Virus record (IMG/VR): IMGVR_UViG_3300025648_000098
Location: 1 to 22,167 of that record
Length of the DNA stretch: 22,167 nucleotides
Source: a virus
Strand: one strand, 5' to 3'
Part shown: in pieces, positions 1 through 7,773 of the stretch
How the letters are laid out: each line of letters starts with the position of its first letter
How positions within the stretch are numbered: the stretch's first letter is position 1
Notes under the pieces: model-generated
The model's database searches: none
Told to the model about the DNA's origin: nothing
What the model saw: the letters and a program-made list of their open reading frames with translations, nothing else
Translations under genes and position numbers: made by a program

Positions 1-238
1 TTCCACCCTCCATGCGATGACCTTCAGAAATCTTTTTGTAGTGAATGGTAGCCGTACCATGATCCTTGAGATGCTTTTTCAGGTGTTCGGCGTGTGCGCC
101 ATGAAAGTGGATCTCAGGATAGTGAACCTCTGCGGTCTTATTCTTTGCGTCGGTTACTTCGTGTGTTAATCCGCCGAAGTCTCCTTCGCCAAGATCGTGA
201 AATCCCTCTGGGATAGTTTGTTTTTCGTCGTATGCCAT
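1..238 (-). CDS. His-rich hypothetical protein, cut by the window edge
   Basis: An open frame starts with ATG at 238 and runs off the left edge without a stop, giving 79 residues that begin MAYDEKQTIPEGFHDLGEGD. Histidines are frequent between residues 38 and 65 (VHYPEIHFHGAHAEHLKKH) and the rest is polar, with no signal peptide or membrane segment. It follows the fibre gene by 14 bases, so it is probably the next gene of the same late transcript. I do not recognise the family. The His pattern could bind a metal, as histidines do in some trimeric phage spikes and fibre tips, but that is speculation because the C-terminus is missing. The start is preceded by an A/T-rich stretch and no Shine-Dalgarno site. 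Confidence 0.7.
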   Translation of the reverse strand, partial: MAYDEKQTIPEGFHDLGEGDFGGLTHEVTDAKNKTAEVHYPEIHFHGAHAEHLKKHLKDHGTATIHYKKISEGHRMEGG

Positions 239-252
239 AAGTTTGTTTTATA

Positions 253-1890
253 TTAAGCTATTCTTGTGATTTTGAAATAACTTCCAGCTTGAGGAGTAAT
301 ATTTGTTGCCGCAGTAGTTGCTGAAAGATTAAATGTATTTGAATTTACTCCGTTAATAATTACTCCCTTAATCAAACAGGCATGAGTAGCCGCATTTAGA
401 CTTGAAGTAGCAGGTAAAGCAAAACTTGTCGATGCAGTTGATGAGTTTATTCCAGCAGTTAAATCACTTGCCGCAGTTCCAACGCCAGCGGCAGGAGAAT
501 TAAAATACTGAGCATTTACTTTTAATAGACCAGAAGTTTGACTTCCAACAAGCGTGTATGTTGTTGCTCCAGTTCCTGTTGTAATGTATCCCAACTCGGC
601 TTCAATCTCATAAACCCCATTTGCGGCAAGCGTAAATGTTTGACCAGTAAAGAAATTTGAAATTGATGTAAATGATAATCCTGCGGTGGACAAATAAATA
701 TATGAAGGAATTCCAATTGATGACCATGTTGGCGCACCAGTTCCACCAGACAGAAGAATTTGACCAGTTGTTCCAACCGCGCTGTATGAAGTTGTGCCAG
801 ATCCAGTTTGATAAGGCACAACGCCAGCAGAACCTCCTGCAATGTTTGATGCAGTGCCAACTGACAAACTTGCTTGAGGAGTCCATTGTGGAGTGTTGTT
901 AGAACCCCTAGTTGTTAAAACTGATCCGCTGGAACCGAATGCACCATTAAAACCAACAGCATTAGCAGAGTTGATAGTTATGGCATCGGTTGTTTGTCCG
1001 TTTGTAACAAAGTGAATAGAATTATTTGTGTTTGTTCCAATTGAAAGGTCGCCACTTTGAGAATACAAGTAAGTTGCATTCGGAAGCGATAATGAACCAG
1101 TAGGAGTTCCACTAATTGTAGTTGCAGGAACAAGTTGTGCAGAACCATTAATGGTGTAAGTGCCAACTCCACCAGAGCCAGTAAGTATGGCTGTGATTGT
1201 CGCTGAAGTTACTCCGCTACCTGAAATTTGAGAGCCAACTGCAAGCGTTCCACTTGTTACGGCTGTTATTGTTAGCGTATTGCTTGCAACACCGCCTGTT
1301 CCAATATTTCCTGTTCCAGAAAAGGTTCCAAAATAAGAACCATTTATTCCAAAATCACCATAATATGTTGTTGCTGTTCCAGAATTATTTGAAACAATAA
1401 AATCTGTTGATGCGGAAGTTCCTGCGCTTGTATTTTGCAATACGCTTTGAATATATCCATTGATGGCGGCTGTGTAGCTTTCTACCAGTCCAACATCTGA
1501 GTAACTAAGAGTTCCGTAACTAAATGCACCCTGCGATAAGGCAGTTGTAATTACTCCGTTAGCTATAAAATTACCAGAAGTGATCGTCGTGTAAGTAGGT
1601 GTCTGCGTGTTTGATGTGTTTAAGCACCTGAGAATGTAGCACAAAAGACCCTCACCAGTGTTTCTGGTTAGTCCGTTGATGGAAGCCGTCTGATTAGGAT
1701 CGCAAGGGATAGTCCAAACCACCTGACCATTTGATACGCTCTTTGTGATCTGTCCGTACAGGGAATAAGTCAGGTTATTGATCAGAGAAGGTACTGATTC
1801 GGCAGAAGTAGAAGGATACGGAGTATCTGGTTGGCAGATAGTTCCATATGGGCTGTACCCAAAAGCGTTATCGTTGCATCCACATGACAT
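253..1890 (-). CDS. Modular tail fibre / virion adhesin
   Basis: This 545-residue protein is rich in Gly, Ser, Thr and Asn and has no long hydrophobic segment, as expected of a beta-rich fibre. Residues 1-90 form a distinct N-terminal part with six Cys (MSCGCND near the start, C19, C63, C84, C89), probably the virion-attachment end. Residues 165-330 resemble a fibre repeat seen in many environmental phages ([37 protein letters not shown]). Residues about 203-262 are a separate small module ([20 protein letters not shown] to ATTIS) inside that repeat. Residues 315-395 carry G-x-x-G...P-x-W type fibre repeats, and 395-545 form a C-terminal beta domain that could be the receptor-binding tip. It lies downstream of the lysis set. 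The fibre role is inferred from composition and modules; host specificity cannot be read. Confidence 0.72.
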   Translation of the reverse strand: MSCGCNDNAFGYSPYGTICQPDTPYPSTSAESVPSLINNLTYSLYGQITKSVSNGQVVWTIPCDPNQTASINGLTRNTGEGLLCYILRCLNTSNTQTPTYTTITSGNFIANGVITTALSQGAFSYGTLSYSDVGLVESYTAAINGYIQSVLQNTSAGTSASTDFIVSNNSGTATTYYGDFGINGSYFGTFSGTGNIGTGGVASNTLTITAVTSGTLAVGSQISGSGVTSATITAILTGSGGVGTYTINGSAQLVPATTISGTPTGSLSLPNATYLYSQSGDLSIGTNTNNSIHFVTNGQTTDAITINSANAVGFNGAFGSSGSVLTTRGSNNTPQWTPQASLSVGTASNIAGGSAGVVPYQTGSGTTSYSAVGTTGQILLSGGTGAPTWSSIGIPSYIYLSTAGLSFTSISNFFTGQTFTLAANGVYEIEAELGYITTGTGATTYTLVGSQTSGLLKVNAQYFNSPAAGVGTAASDLTAGINSSTASTSFALPATSSLNAATHACLIKGVIINGVNSNTFNLSATTAATNITPQAGSYFKITRIA

Positions 1891-1942
1891 ATCGGCAAAT
1901 ATTGATTATTGGTGGTTCTTTGTAAAGACTAAATGCAGTTAT

Positions 1943-2209
1943 TTATACCTTTGTCTTTTTGGGCTTATCGTCGTCGTCATCATCTTCAAACTCATCAGGA
2001 AGAAACTCTCCATCTACCCATTTGTCAATGTGATTTTCCAACGCAAATCCGTTTCCATCTAACACCTCGCAGTGCTGAGTCTCTCCTTTATCGTCTACCC
2101 AGTTGATAAACAGAGCCATGTTTTCATAGTGTTCGGTAATTAAAGCAATTGCCTTATTTACAGCCTCCCAACCTTCCGCAGTTACATTATATGGTTTTGG
2201 GCGTTTCAC
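1943..2209 (-). CDS. Small acidic hypothetical protein after the lysozyme
   Basis: This 88-residue frame probably starts at a GTG, one base after the stop of the lysozyme gene, so translation is likely coupled. The first internal ATG is only at residue 31 and would remove the well-formed N-terminal helix. The body (residues 1-65) looks like a small soluble alpha/beta protein. The tail is extremely acidic, with a run of five Asp and neighbouring Glu, and ends in a short basic KPKKTKV. There is no signal peptide or membrane segment. I do not recognise the family. Its place at the end of the lysis set suggests lysis control or an accessory late role, but nothing in the sequence shows this. Confidence 0.65.
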   Translation of the reverse strand: MKRPKPYNVTAEGWEAVNKAIALITEHYENMALFINWVDDKGETQHCEVLDGNGFALENHIDKWVDGEFLPDEFEDDDDDDKPKKTKV

Positions 2210-2210
2210 C

Positions 2211-2696
2211 CTATGTGATATGCAGATATTTCACTAGGTCGTCGAGCCGATTATTCCAGCCAGCCAAGAATTTTTGGTCGTTAGGATGATTCTGAACAAT
2301 CAAAGAATTGACGCGCTTTTGGTCTTTGATAAATGCCATAGGATCTCGTCCTGTCCTGTCCAATATTCGATTGGCTTGAGCTTTTCCACATACGATCTTG
2401 CAGTTGAACCATATCTCACCTAGTGGGAATCTTAACTGCTCAACATTCAAGCGACTCCAGTTCGTCCAGTAAAGGTTTGTGGCCTGTTGCATAGTGAGAT
2501 TTCGTATGTCGTCCTCGGTTAGATTAAATGGCGGTTGACTGAACTCTCGGTAGTCACATCCCCACTTAGTCACACCGCCTGCATCACCCTGAACCTCTTC
2601 TGCTATGACATAGTTGTAGTCGCCATAATGCCCCTTTGCAAATTCGCATTCGTGCTCAAATATGAATGGCAGAAAATTCTTAAAACGAGGTGTCAT
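2211..2696 (-). CDS. Endolysin, GH108-type N-acetylmuramidase
   Basis: The 161-residue product matches the layout of glycoside hydrolase family 108 lysozymes, which cut the peptidoglycan glycan chain. The N-terminus carries the HE motif (H15-E16) where the family's catalytic Glu sits. GDAGGVTKWG at residues 37-46 corresponds to the family's DPGG-x-T-x-x-G motif, and the C-terminal GWNNRLDDL (146-154) to its GW-x-x-R segment. The usual EGGY is replaced by ECEF and about ten extra residues separate it from DAGG, so it is a divergent member. There is no signal peptide, so export would depend on a holin. The start overlaps the upstream membrane-protein gene by 17 bases. Length is typical of the family. 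The identification is from motifs only. Confidence 0.82.
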   Translation of the reverse strand: MTPRFKNFLPFIFEHECEFAKGHYGDYNYVIAEEVQGDAGGVTKWGCDYREFSQPPFNLTEDDIRNLTMQQATNLYWTNWSRLNVEQLRFPLGEIWFNCKIVCGKAQANRILDRTGRDPMAFIKDQKRVNSLIVQNHPNDQKFLAGWNNRLDDLVKYLHIT

Positions 2697-3069
2697 GTGA
2701 CATCAAATAGTCTTTTGGATCACGACGAAGTTCTGTAGTGTTAGATTCGTACTGAGGCAATGCCTGATTGCTTTCTATTCTTTCATTAGAATCCTGATCC
2801 ATGTGTTGAAGTGCCGATATTGCCTTCCAATCCATTGCGGCTTGTCCTGTGATTAGGGTTGTTGTTATCGCTCCGAAGAAAAGAACTACAAGATTCGCCA
2901 ATTCCACAATATCTTTTGCCACCTCTGCGTGGGTTAGTATCAAAAACGCAGAACCAATGAAAACAATCAGGACAGAAACCGAGGCAAAGATTGCATAGAT
3001 CGCTTTCTTTGAGCCAAGTGGCTTTTGCTCTAGCTTGTTCTTGACTACAGATGACCTAGAAGGCTCCAT
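2680..3069 (-). CDS. Two-helix membrane protein, holin candidate
   Basis: The 129-residue product has a basic N-terminus, then two hydrophobic segments at about residues 23-46 and 56-76 separated by a short acidic turn (HAEVAKDIVE), and a long polar C-terminus. This is the layout of small phage holins or antiholins, which form pores in the inner membrane and release the endolysin. The gene directly precedes the GH108 lysozyme and overlaps it by 17 bases; it overlaps the upstream membrane-protein gene by 25 bases. A second two-helix protein is encoded at 3667-3828, so one may be the holin and the other an antiholin or pinholin. The sequence does not decide which. Confidence 0.65.
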   Translation of the reverse strand: MEPSRSSVVKNKLEQKPLGSKKAIYAIFASVSVLIVFIGSAFLILTHAEVAKDIVELANLVVLFFGAITTTLITGQAAMDWKAISALQHMDQDSNERIESNQALPQYESNTTELRRDPKDYLMSHDTSF

Positions 3070-3482
3070 GCCGCCCCTCCTGCTACAATTCCAGCACCGA
3101 TAGAGATAAACCAGTCAGAGGCTAGTGCAGGAGGATAGAAGGCAAGGAGAATTGAAGAAAACCTCTGAATGCTAGCGAATACAATGAACCCAATGCAACT
3201 AGAGCAGATCAATAGCAATAGGTGGAAATGATGACGAACATCTGACAACTCTTTACGAGTGATGTCTAGTTGGTTTTCTGCTTCATTCAACTTTGCCGTC
3301 TGTGCGTTTACTGCATTTTGAACTACTTCTAGTTCTTGCTTTGCGGCAGACGCTTCATCTTGAGCTTGGTGGACTAGTTGACGCTGATGTTCAATCGTCT
3401 TGATAATGTCATTTTTAGTTATCGTTGTAGCTTGAACACCGACTGCCATGACAAATAAAATTGCTAATGCTATTCTTTTCAT
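3045..3482 (-). CDS. Coiled-coil membrane protein, inner-membrane spanin-like
   Basis: The 145-residue product starts with a basic, hydrophobic signal or anchor (MKRIALAILFVMAVGVQA), followed by a long Glu/Gln/Ala-rich coiled coil at about residues 25-82. Two further hydrophobic segments lie at about 86-106 and 122-143. An N-terminal anchor plus periplasmic coiled coil resembles an i-spanin, the inner-membrane half of the complex that fuses inner and outer membranes during lysis. A lipoprotein gene immediately upstream overlaps it by 4 bases, which supports the pairing. The two C-terminal membrane segments are unusual for an i-spanin, so it may be a fusion of spanin and holin functions or a different membrane protein. 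The function is inferred from layout and neighbours. Confidence 0.6.
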   Translation of the reverse strand: MKRIALAILFVMAVGVQATTITKNDIIKTIEHQRQLVHQAQDEASAAKQELEVVQNAVNAQTAKLNEAENQLDITRKELSDVRHHFHLLLLICSSCIGFIVFASIQRFSSILLAFYPPALASDWFISIGAGIVAGGAAWSLLGHL

Positions 3483-3670
3483 TTCTGTGTTTTAAGCCAT
3501 TGTTCGATAACGACTGACTTGCTGTCAACCGCAGAAAGATTTCCCTGAACCGCAGAAATATTGTCTACTGCTGGAGCTACTGAAATTGAAGATGGGACAT
3601 GCGTACAACCTCCTAGAATCATTAGTATTGTTCCTAGAAATGGAAGTAATGCGTCCCAAGTCTTTTTCAT
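3479..3670 (-). CDS. Small lipoprotein, outer-membrane spanin-like
   Basis: Starting at the ATG at 3670 gives 63 residues: MKK, a hydrophobic stretch, then a lipobox ending L19-G20-G21-C22. After lipid attachment at C22 the mature part is about 42 polar residues (THVPSSISVAP onward). Small lipoproteins of this kind beside a coiled-coil membrane protein are typical of o-spanins, which sit in the outer membrane. The frame stays open upstream to an ATG at 3733, but I prefer 3670. It places the signal at the N-terminus, and it makes a 4-base ATGA overlap with the stop of the small membrane gene at 3667-3828. A Gram-negative host is implied if the spanin reading is right. Confidence 0.65.
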   Translation of the reverse strand: MKKTWDALLPFLGTILMILGGCTHVPSSISVAPAVDNISAVQGNLSAVDSKSVVIEQWLKTQK

Positions 3671-3828
3671 TTGTGTGACTGCTTGATGATCGTTAGGACA
3701 GATGCCGTTGCTGATAGCAGGAGGCAGATCCATTGAGCAAGAGGAGGGACTTCAGGGACAAACGAGAATAACAAAAAGCTAGCACTTGTTGCGGCTCCGA
3801 GAAGTGGTGTTTGTCCAGAAGAGTGCAT
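3667..3828 (-). CDS. 53-residue two-helix membrane protein, second holin candidate
   Basis: A frame of 53 codons runs from ATG at 3828 to TGA at 3667-3669. The product begins MHSSGQTPLLGAATSAS and has two hydrophobic segments at about residues 9-25 and 30-47, joined by PEVPP and ending in a basic KQSHK. It fits its neighbours exactly. Its ATG shares one base with the TAA of the upstream gene (TAATG), and its stop overlaps the lipoprotein start as ATGA. Size, topology and position in the lysis set point to a holin or pinholin. Simple length cut-offs would miss it. Translation through perfect stop-start junctions is the main evidence that it is real. Confidence 0.68.
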   Translation of the reverse strand: MHSSGQTPLLGAATSASFLLFSFVPEVPPLAQWICLLLSATASVLTIIKQSHK

Positions 3829-4208
3829 TATGATGTAGGTGTTGTATCAGGATTGTCTAACATTACAATCCAAGTTTTTGTTTCTTCATCCCATAAATAC
3901 ATATTCCCATCAGTAGGGTATGGTTCAGGAGAATCCCATAAGTAAGTATTTTGATTCAAAGTCCAACTTGGAAAAGGTTGTGGTGCTGAAAAACCTATTC
4001 CATCCCAAGAATAACCAATTCCAGCATAATTTTTATTTAGCGCAATTCCTGCATCTGGATTTCCATCTTGCCCATAATGCACTCCTCCTCTTGTATTAAA
4101 TGATGTCTGAATCCATTCGGAAGCATTTGGTAAAGATTGGATATAATCTGATTCAGCAACAATTACCTGATCTACTAATCCTTCAGAAATGTGAGCAAAA
4201 TGTGCCAT
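3828..4208 (-). CDS. Conserved phage protein with MAHFA... N-terminus, fibre-associated
   Basis: The 126-residue product begins MAHFAHISEGLVDQVIVAE and contains WIQTSFNTRGG, KNYAGIGYSWD and two W-rich segments (PFPSWTLNQNTYLWDSPEPY and MYLWDEETKTW). I recognise this pattern from many cyanophage and other aquatic phage genomes, where it is annotated as hypothetical and usually sits near tail fibre genes. It has no signal or membrane segment and looks like a small beta-rich domain. Here it is placed between the glycine-rich adhesin (one base away) and the lysis set. A virion-tip or fibre-assembly role is inferred from that placement, not shown. Confidence 0.72.
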   Translation of the reverse strand: MAHFAHISEGLVDQVIVAESDYIQSLPNASEWIQTSFNTRGGVHYGQDGNPDAGIALNKNYAGIGYSWDGIGFSAPQPFPSWTLNQNTYLWDSPEPYPTDGNMYLWDEETKTWIVMLDNPDTTPTS

Positions 4209-4209
4209 A

Positions 4210-5115
4210 TTATGCTTTGTAATAAAGTGATGTTAAAAATGCAATAATTGTATTAGAACCATTAATAATTTTTGTATATTGAGTTCCTTGTGTTGCTGGA
4301 GTTGTTCCATTTGTAGTAATATTGGAATCTCCAGAATAATTTGCATTGGGAATGGATAAAACAACAATTCCAGAACCTCCAGAACCTCCAGTTGATGCTC
4401 CTCCAGCACCACCACCACCACCACCTGTATTAGCTAGACCAGAAGTTCCATTGGCATTGGTATTACCTTTTCCACCACCACCACCACCACCATTACCTCC
4501 AGTTCCAGCAGTACCTGAAGAACTATAATTTGCACCACCACCACCACCAGCAAGATAATATGTTGTGGAAACTAGTTGTCCTGCCGTTGATCCAGTAATG
4601 GGATTAGCAAGTCCAATTCCACCAGATCCAGAAATAAGAGTTCCTCCATTACCGCCAACTGCTCCTGCACCACCACCACCAGCGGCAGGATAGTTAGTTG
4701 CTGTTGCCGTTGAAAATCCTCCATTGTTTCCTTGCCCAGAAGGAGTTGCTAATCCTCCAATACCTGTAGATGAAGAAGAGCCTGCTCCACCACCTGATCC
4801 ACCATTACTTCCATTTGCTGCACCACTTCCTCCAGCTCCTCCACCACCATACGAAACAAACGATGCAAACGAAGTATTACTTCCAGTAGAACCAATTGTA
4901 GTACCACCATTTCCTCCACCTCCTATTGTTATAAGATAGGAAGTTCCTAGAGTTAAATTTGAATTTCCTGTTAAAAACCCTCCTGCACCACCACCACCAC
5001 CATCAGATGCACCACCACCACCACCTCCAGCAACTATTAAATAAGCAGTTGGGTATAAAACAGGAGGAGCTATTGAATTAACATCCAAAGCTAAAGCTAA
5101 ACCAAGGAATGGCAT
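4210..5115 (-). CDS. Glycine-rich virion adhesin candidate
   Basis: The 301-residue product starts with a short hydrophobic N-terminus (MPFLGLALALD), then AYLIVAGGGGGGASDGGGGG, then a body dominated by Gly runs of four to eight residues alternating with short Ser/Thr/Asn/Ala segments. The last 50 residues (from IVVLSIPNANYSG) are ordinary beta-like sequence. Long Gly runs separated by loops are known from phage receptor-binding adhesins such as the gp38 type, where they form polyglycine-II helices and the loops bind the receptor. The DNA carries GGT repeats, visible on the plus strand as ACC/CCA runs, which could change length in frame. It sits with other structural genes. The adhesin role is an inference from composition and context. 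Confidence 0.68.
   Translation of the reverse strand: MPFLGLALALDVNSIAPPVLYPTAYLIVAGGGGGGASDGGGGGAGGFLTGNSNLTLGTSYLITIGGGGNGGTTIGSTGSNTSFASFVSYGGGGAGGSGAANGSNGGSGGGAGSSSSTGIGGLATPSGQGNNGGFSTATATNYPAAGGGGAGAVGGNGGTLISGSGGIGLANPITGSTAGQLVSTTYYLAGGGGGANYSSSGTAGTGGNGGGGGGGKGNTNANGTSGLANTGGGGGGAGGASTGGSGGSGIVVLSIPNANYSGDSNITTNGTTPATQGTQYTKIINGSNTIIAFLTSLYYKA
4400..5035. repeat. GGT/ACC triplet runs inside the glycine-rich gene
   Basis: Several uninterrupted CCA/ACC runs (for example near 4408-4427, 4473-4492, 4535-4550 and 4988-5033 on the plus strand) code the Gly tracts with the same GGT codon. Use of one codon throughout makes the tracts true microsatellites that can slip in frame, rather than only a protein-level bias. 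Confidence 0.75.
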
Positions 5116-5118
5116 AGA

Positions 5119-5475
5119 CTATGCGTTGTAAGCAATGATCGTTCCGCTAGCTAGTGTAATTGCAGTAAAATTTCCGAAGAAAATTGTTCCAGCAGGAAAG
5201 CTAAATGTGCTAATAGCGGTTCCAGAGCGCGTAGAATCAGTAAGCGTTGTAAATACTGACGCCGCTAGAACTTGAATGCAATACCATGTTCCTGTGCGAG
5301 CAGTAGTATCATTAAAAAACACACTTCCACTTGCCGCAGAACGAATATCTGTCAACAAGTTTCCAGTAGTCGCATTAGCAAGAAGCTGTGCTGAATCTCC
5401 TGCTGTTGAAGAATTAGTTCCTGCCGTTGCAAATGTTGCTTGAAACGGAACCGATGGATTGAGTTGTTTAGACAT
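5119..5475 (-). CDS. Small virion structural protein, hypothetical
   Basis: The 118-residue product begins MSKQLNPSVPFQATF and is rich in Ala, Ser and Thr with alternating hydrophobic residues, as in beta-sandwich virion proteins. The C-terminal GNFTAITLASGTIIAYNA resembles endings I have seen on small proteins in aquatic phage structural modules. It has no signal peptide or membrane helix. It is packed between the 760-residue structural protein (12 bases away) and the glycine-rich adhesin (3 bases away), so it belongs to the same late transcript. A tail or fibre decoration role is likely from context, but no catalytic or binding motif is visible. Confidence 0.62.
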   Translation of the reverse strand: MSKQLNPSVPFQATFATAGTNSSTAGDSAQLLANATTGNLLTDIRSAASGSVFFNDTTARTGTWYCIQVLAASVFTTLTDSTRSGTAISTFSFPAGTIFFGNFTAITLASGTIIAYNA

Positions 5476-5487
5476 AGTTTTTTAATA

Positions 5488-7770
5488 TTAGGACATTGCT
5501 TCTTGAACGACCAAATGTGCGCCGACATTTGCGCCGATTTGAGCAGTGATTGATCCTTGAGCAGTTGCTGTTGCAGGAGTTCCAGTTGCAATTGTAATAG
5601 TGATTGTATTTGCATTTGGAGTGCTAACAACAGGAACATTGCTCAAGTTCCATCCAGAAGGAGTAAACCCTGTAAGCGTGATCAAATCATTAACATTTAG
5701 CCCATGAGGTTGAGCAAATGTAATTGTTCCTGTGGTTCCGCTGATTGTTGCAGAAGTGACAAGAGGCATAGGTTGCGTTGATGCCTTTGTGGAGATAGCA
5801 AGCGTTAAAATGTCAGGCGCGTTTCCTCTGATCGTATTGTAAAGAGGGAAAAATGCTGACAAATCAATCGTTTGAAGTCCAGATCCACCAGCAGGAGTTG
5901 TAAATGCGTATACAACTTCACCTCCAGAAAGTGCTGTGGCTGATACATCCCTAGTTCCAAATGACTGATATGACCCAAGTTGAGAAAGAGGAGTAAAGCT
6001 AGATCCAGTAAGCGTTACTGGGTTGTATGGAGTCGAAGCAATAAGCTCAACAATCGTAAGCGAGTCAGATGACACAAGAAGTGTTTGTGGAAGAAGTTGT
6101 CCACGATTTATCTGACCAATTGTGTAAGATTTTCCACTTGGAATAATCAATGTTCCTGCGTTTCCACTAACTACTGCTCCTATTGGAAGTCCAGTAACAA
6201 TATCTTGAAGAGTCAGAGTTGTTGCGGTATTTGCATTTACCCTAGCAGTCAAGTTGTAAGTGGCAGTTCCAAAACCTGTCATCGTTCCAGCATTTGATGT
6301 CAAATTAATTGTAACCTGAGTAGAAGAAGGGACGCTTGTAACAGCCCATGTGCCATTCCATGCCGTAGGAGTAGCTCCAGATATAGTAATTTGATTTCCG
6401 CTTGAAAGATTATGAGCAGTAGCAAATGTAATCGTTCCAATGTACGGAAGAGAATTGTTTGGGTAAGTAGAGGCAACTGATGTTGCCGCTGAGATTGAAC
6501 CAAGAGAAATTCCTTGGATGTTTACGCAACGACCAACCCACTGATTGGTTGTCCAAGTTGCCGCAGAGTCATAAAGGGCAGACACAACTGCTCCTGCTGA
6601 AGTTGTAGTAGACTGATACTCTTGCGTTCCCATTGCGCGACCCTGAACTGAAATTACAGGATATCGAGTTGTGTTTGGAGAAACATATCTACGAGGAACT
6701 GAGGGAGACATTCCATATGCATAAGTAAATCCTCGTTGGTCATCGCGCTTTCCTTCAACAACAACTGACACACCATAATGGAACATGGTGTTTGCAGTGG
6801 TTGAAGTTATGTTTCTTTGTTCATAACGAACAGGAAGATTTCCAGTCCTTGCCCAAGGAAGTTGTTGTTGTCCAGCGGCAGTTGAAGCGTATTGAGGGAC
6901 ATTTGATCCATTTGAAAGAGGAGATCCAAGTGTTACGCTAGATGCGGCATTGTTTCCAAAACCAACTTCATGGAGAATGTATGGTTCTCCGTTAAGGAAA
7001 ACGCCCCAGCGGACTGCTCCAGCACCATACCAAGCAAATTCGATCCAATACATTTGAATGTCAGCCCAGTTAATAGATGACTTGATATTTTGAGGATCAC
7101 TCCATTGTGCGTAATCAACAACAACATCAGCAGGAGTTGATCCTATAACTAGGCTTCCATTTGAAGGAACATCAGAGCGATAGACAACGCTCATTCCATA
7201 AGGGTTTGCAGGGTTTGCTCCTTGTGCGCCAGTCTGCTGGAAGAATACTCCGTTAGCATCATCAAAGAATCCAACGCGCTGGAACTGCCCTAAATTTGTA
7301 GTTCCAAAATTTAAGGCAGTAGCCATAAACATTGTCTTACCAGGTTGATACCTGTGATATGGTCTTGATTGTCTGATAGTTACATCACCTGCAACAGCAG
7401 AAATTGTCATTGCAACACCACCATAAGCAGGGAGGTGGGTGATATTTGATCCTCCGCCATTGACGGCAGGAATAACAATCTCATCCCATCGAAGAGGTTG
7501 CTTTCCATATTCAAAGTCAGCTTCGTACACATTTTGGTGAACTGAAACCTTTAGTCTTCCTAAAACATCTTTGTCGCGCTTGGCAGGGTTTATTGAAAGA
7601 ACACCCTGTGCATCAGTTTGTACTGGTATTGCAGTTCCAGTGGGAGATGTTCCTATAATCTTAACAGCATCAGAATATGAAGAGTCTGAAAGACCTTTAA
7701 GCATTGTGAGGACGCTTGCCCTCCAGTTAGCAGTGGAAAGATTTGATGTGATTTCAGGGAATTGCGACAT
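5488..7770 (-). CDS. Large virion structural protein, 760 residues
   Basis: The N-terminal 350 residues (MSQFPEITSNLSTANWRAS onward; RVGFFDDANGVFFQQ; IEFAWYGAGAVRWGVF) look like a conserved globular phage structural domain with several Trp and aromatic clusters. Two copies of a beta module follow, at about residues 440-503 (TITFATAHNLSSGNQITISG) and 680-738 (TITFAQPHGLNVNDLITLTG). Each runs ...H-x-L...G-x-T/S-P-x-W-N... and is a type common in phage fibres. There is no enzyme motif. It lies 3 bases after the C1q-like gene and before other small structural genes. Likely roles are a tail spike, baseplate-like or host-contact protein; I cannot choose between them. Late expression is inferred from the capsid-proximal position. 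Confidence 0.65.
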   Translation of the reverse strand: MSQFPEITSNLSTANWRASVLTMLKGLSDSSYSDAVKIIGTSPTGTAIPVQTDAQGVLSINPAKRDKDVLGRLKVSVHQNVYEADFEYGKQPLRWDEIVIPAVNGGGSNITHLPAYGGVAMTISAVAGDVTIRQSRPYHRYQPGKTMFMATALNFGTTNLGQFQRVGFFDDANGVFFQQTGAQGANPANPYGMSVVYRSDVPSNGSLVIGSTPADVVVDYAQWSDPQNIKSSINWADIQMYWIEFAWYGAGAVRWGVFLNGEPYILHEVGFGNNAASSVTLGSPLSNGSNVPQYASTAAGQQQLPWARTGNLPVRYEQRNITSTTANTMFHYGVSVVVEGKRDDQRGFTYAYGMSPSVPRRYVSPNTTRYPVISVQGRAMGTQEYQSTTTSAGAVVSALYDSAATWTTNQWVGRCVNIQGISLGSISAATSVASTYPNNSLPYIGTITFATAHNLSSGNQITISGATPTAWNGTWAVTSVPSSTQVTINLTSNAGTMTGFGTATYNLTARVNANTATTLTLQDIVTGLPIGAVVSGNAGTLIIPSGKSYTIGQINRGQLLPQTLLVSSDSLTIVELIASTPYNPVTLTGSSFTPLSQLGSYQSFGTRDVSATALSGGEVVYAFTTPAGGSGLQTIDLSAFFPLYNTIRGNAPDILTLAISTKASTQPMPLVTSATISGTTGTITFAQPHGLNVNDLITLTGFTPSGWNLSNVPVVSTPNANTITITIATGTPATATAQGSITAQIGANVGAHLVVQEAMS

Positions 7771-7773
7771 AGG

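Noticed and set aside
3671-3733. N-terminal extension of the lipoprotein gene to the ATG at 3733
   Set aside because: It would place 21 polar residues before the signal peptide and overlap the 53-residue membrane gene in another frame; the ATGA junction at 3670 fits better.
4346-4939. Proline-rich plus-strand frames opposite the glycine-rich gene
   Set aside because: They are the complement of the GGT runs (CCA/CCT codons for Pro) and have no independent support.
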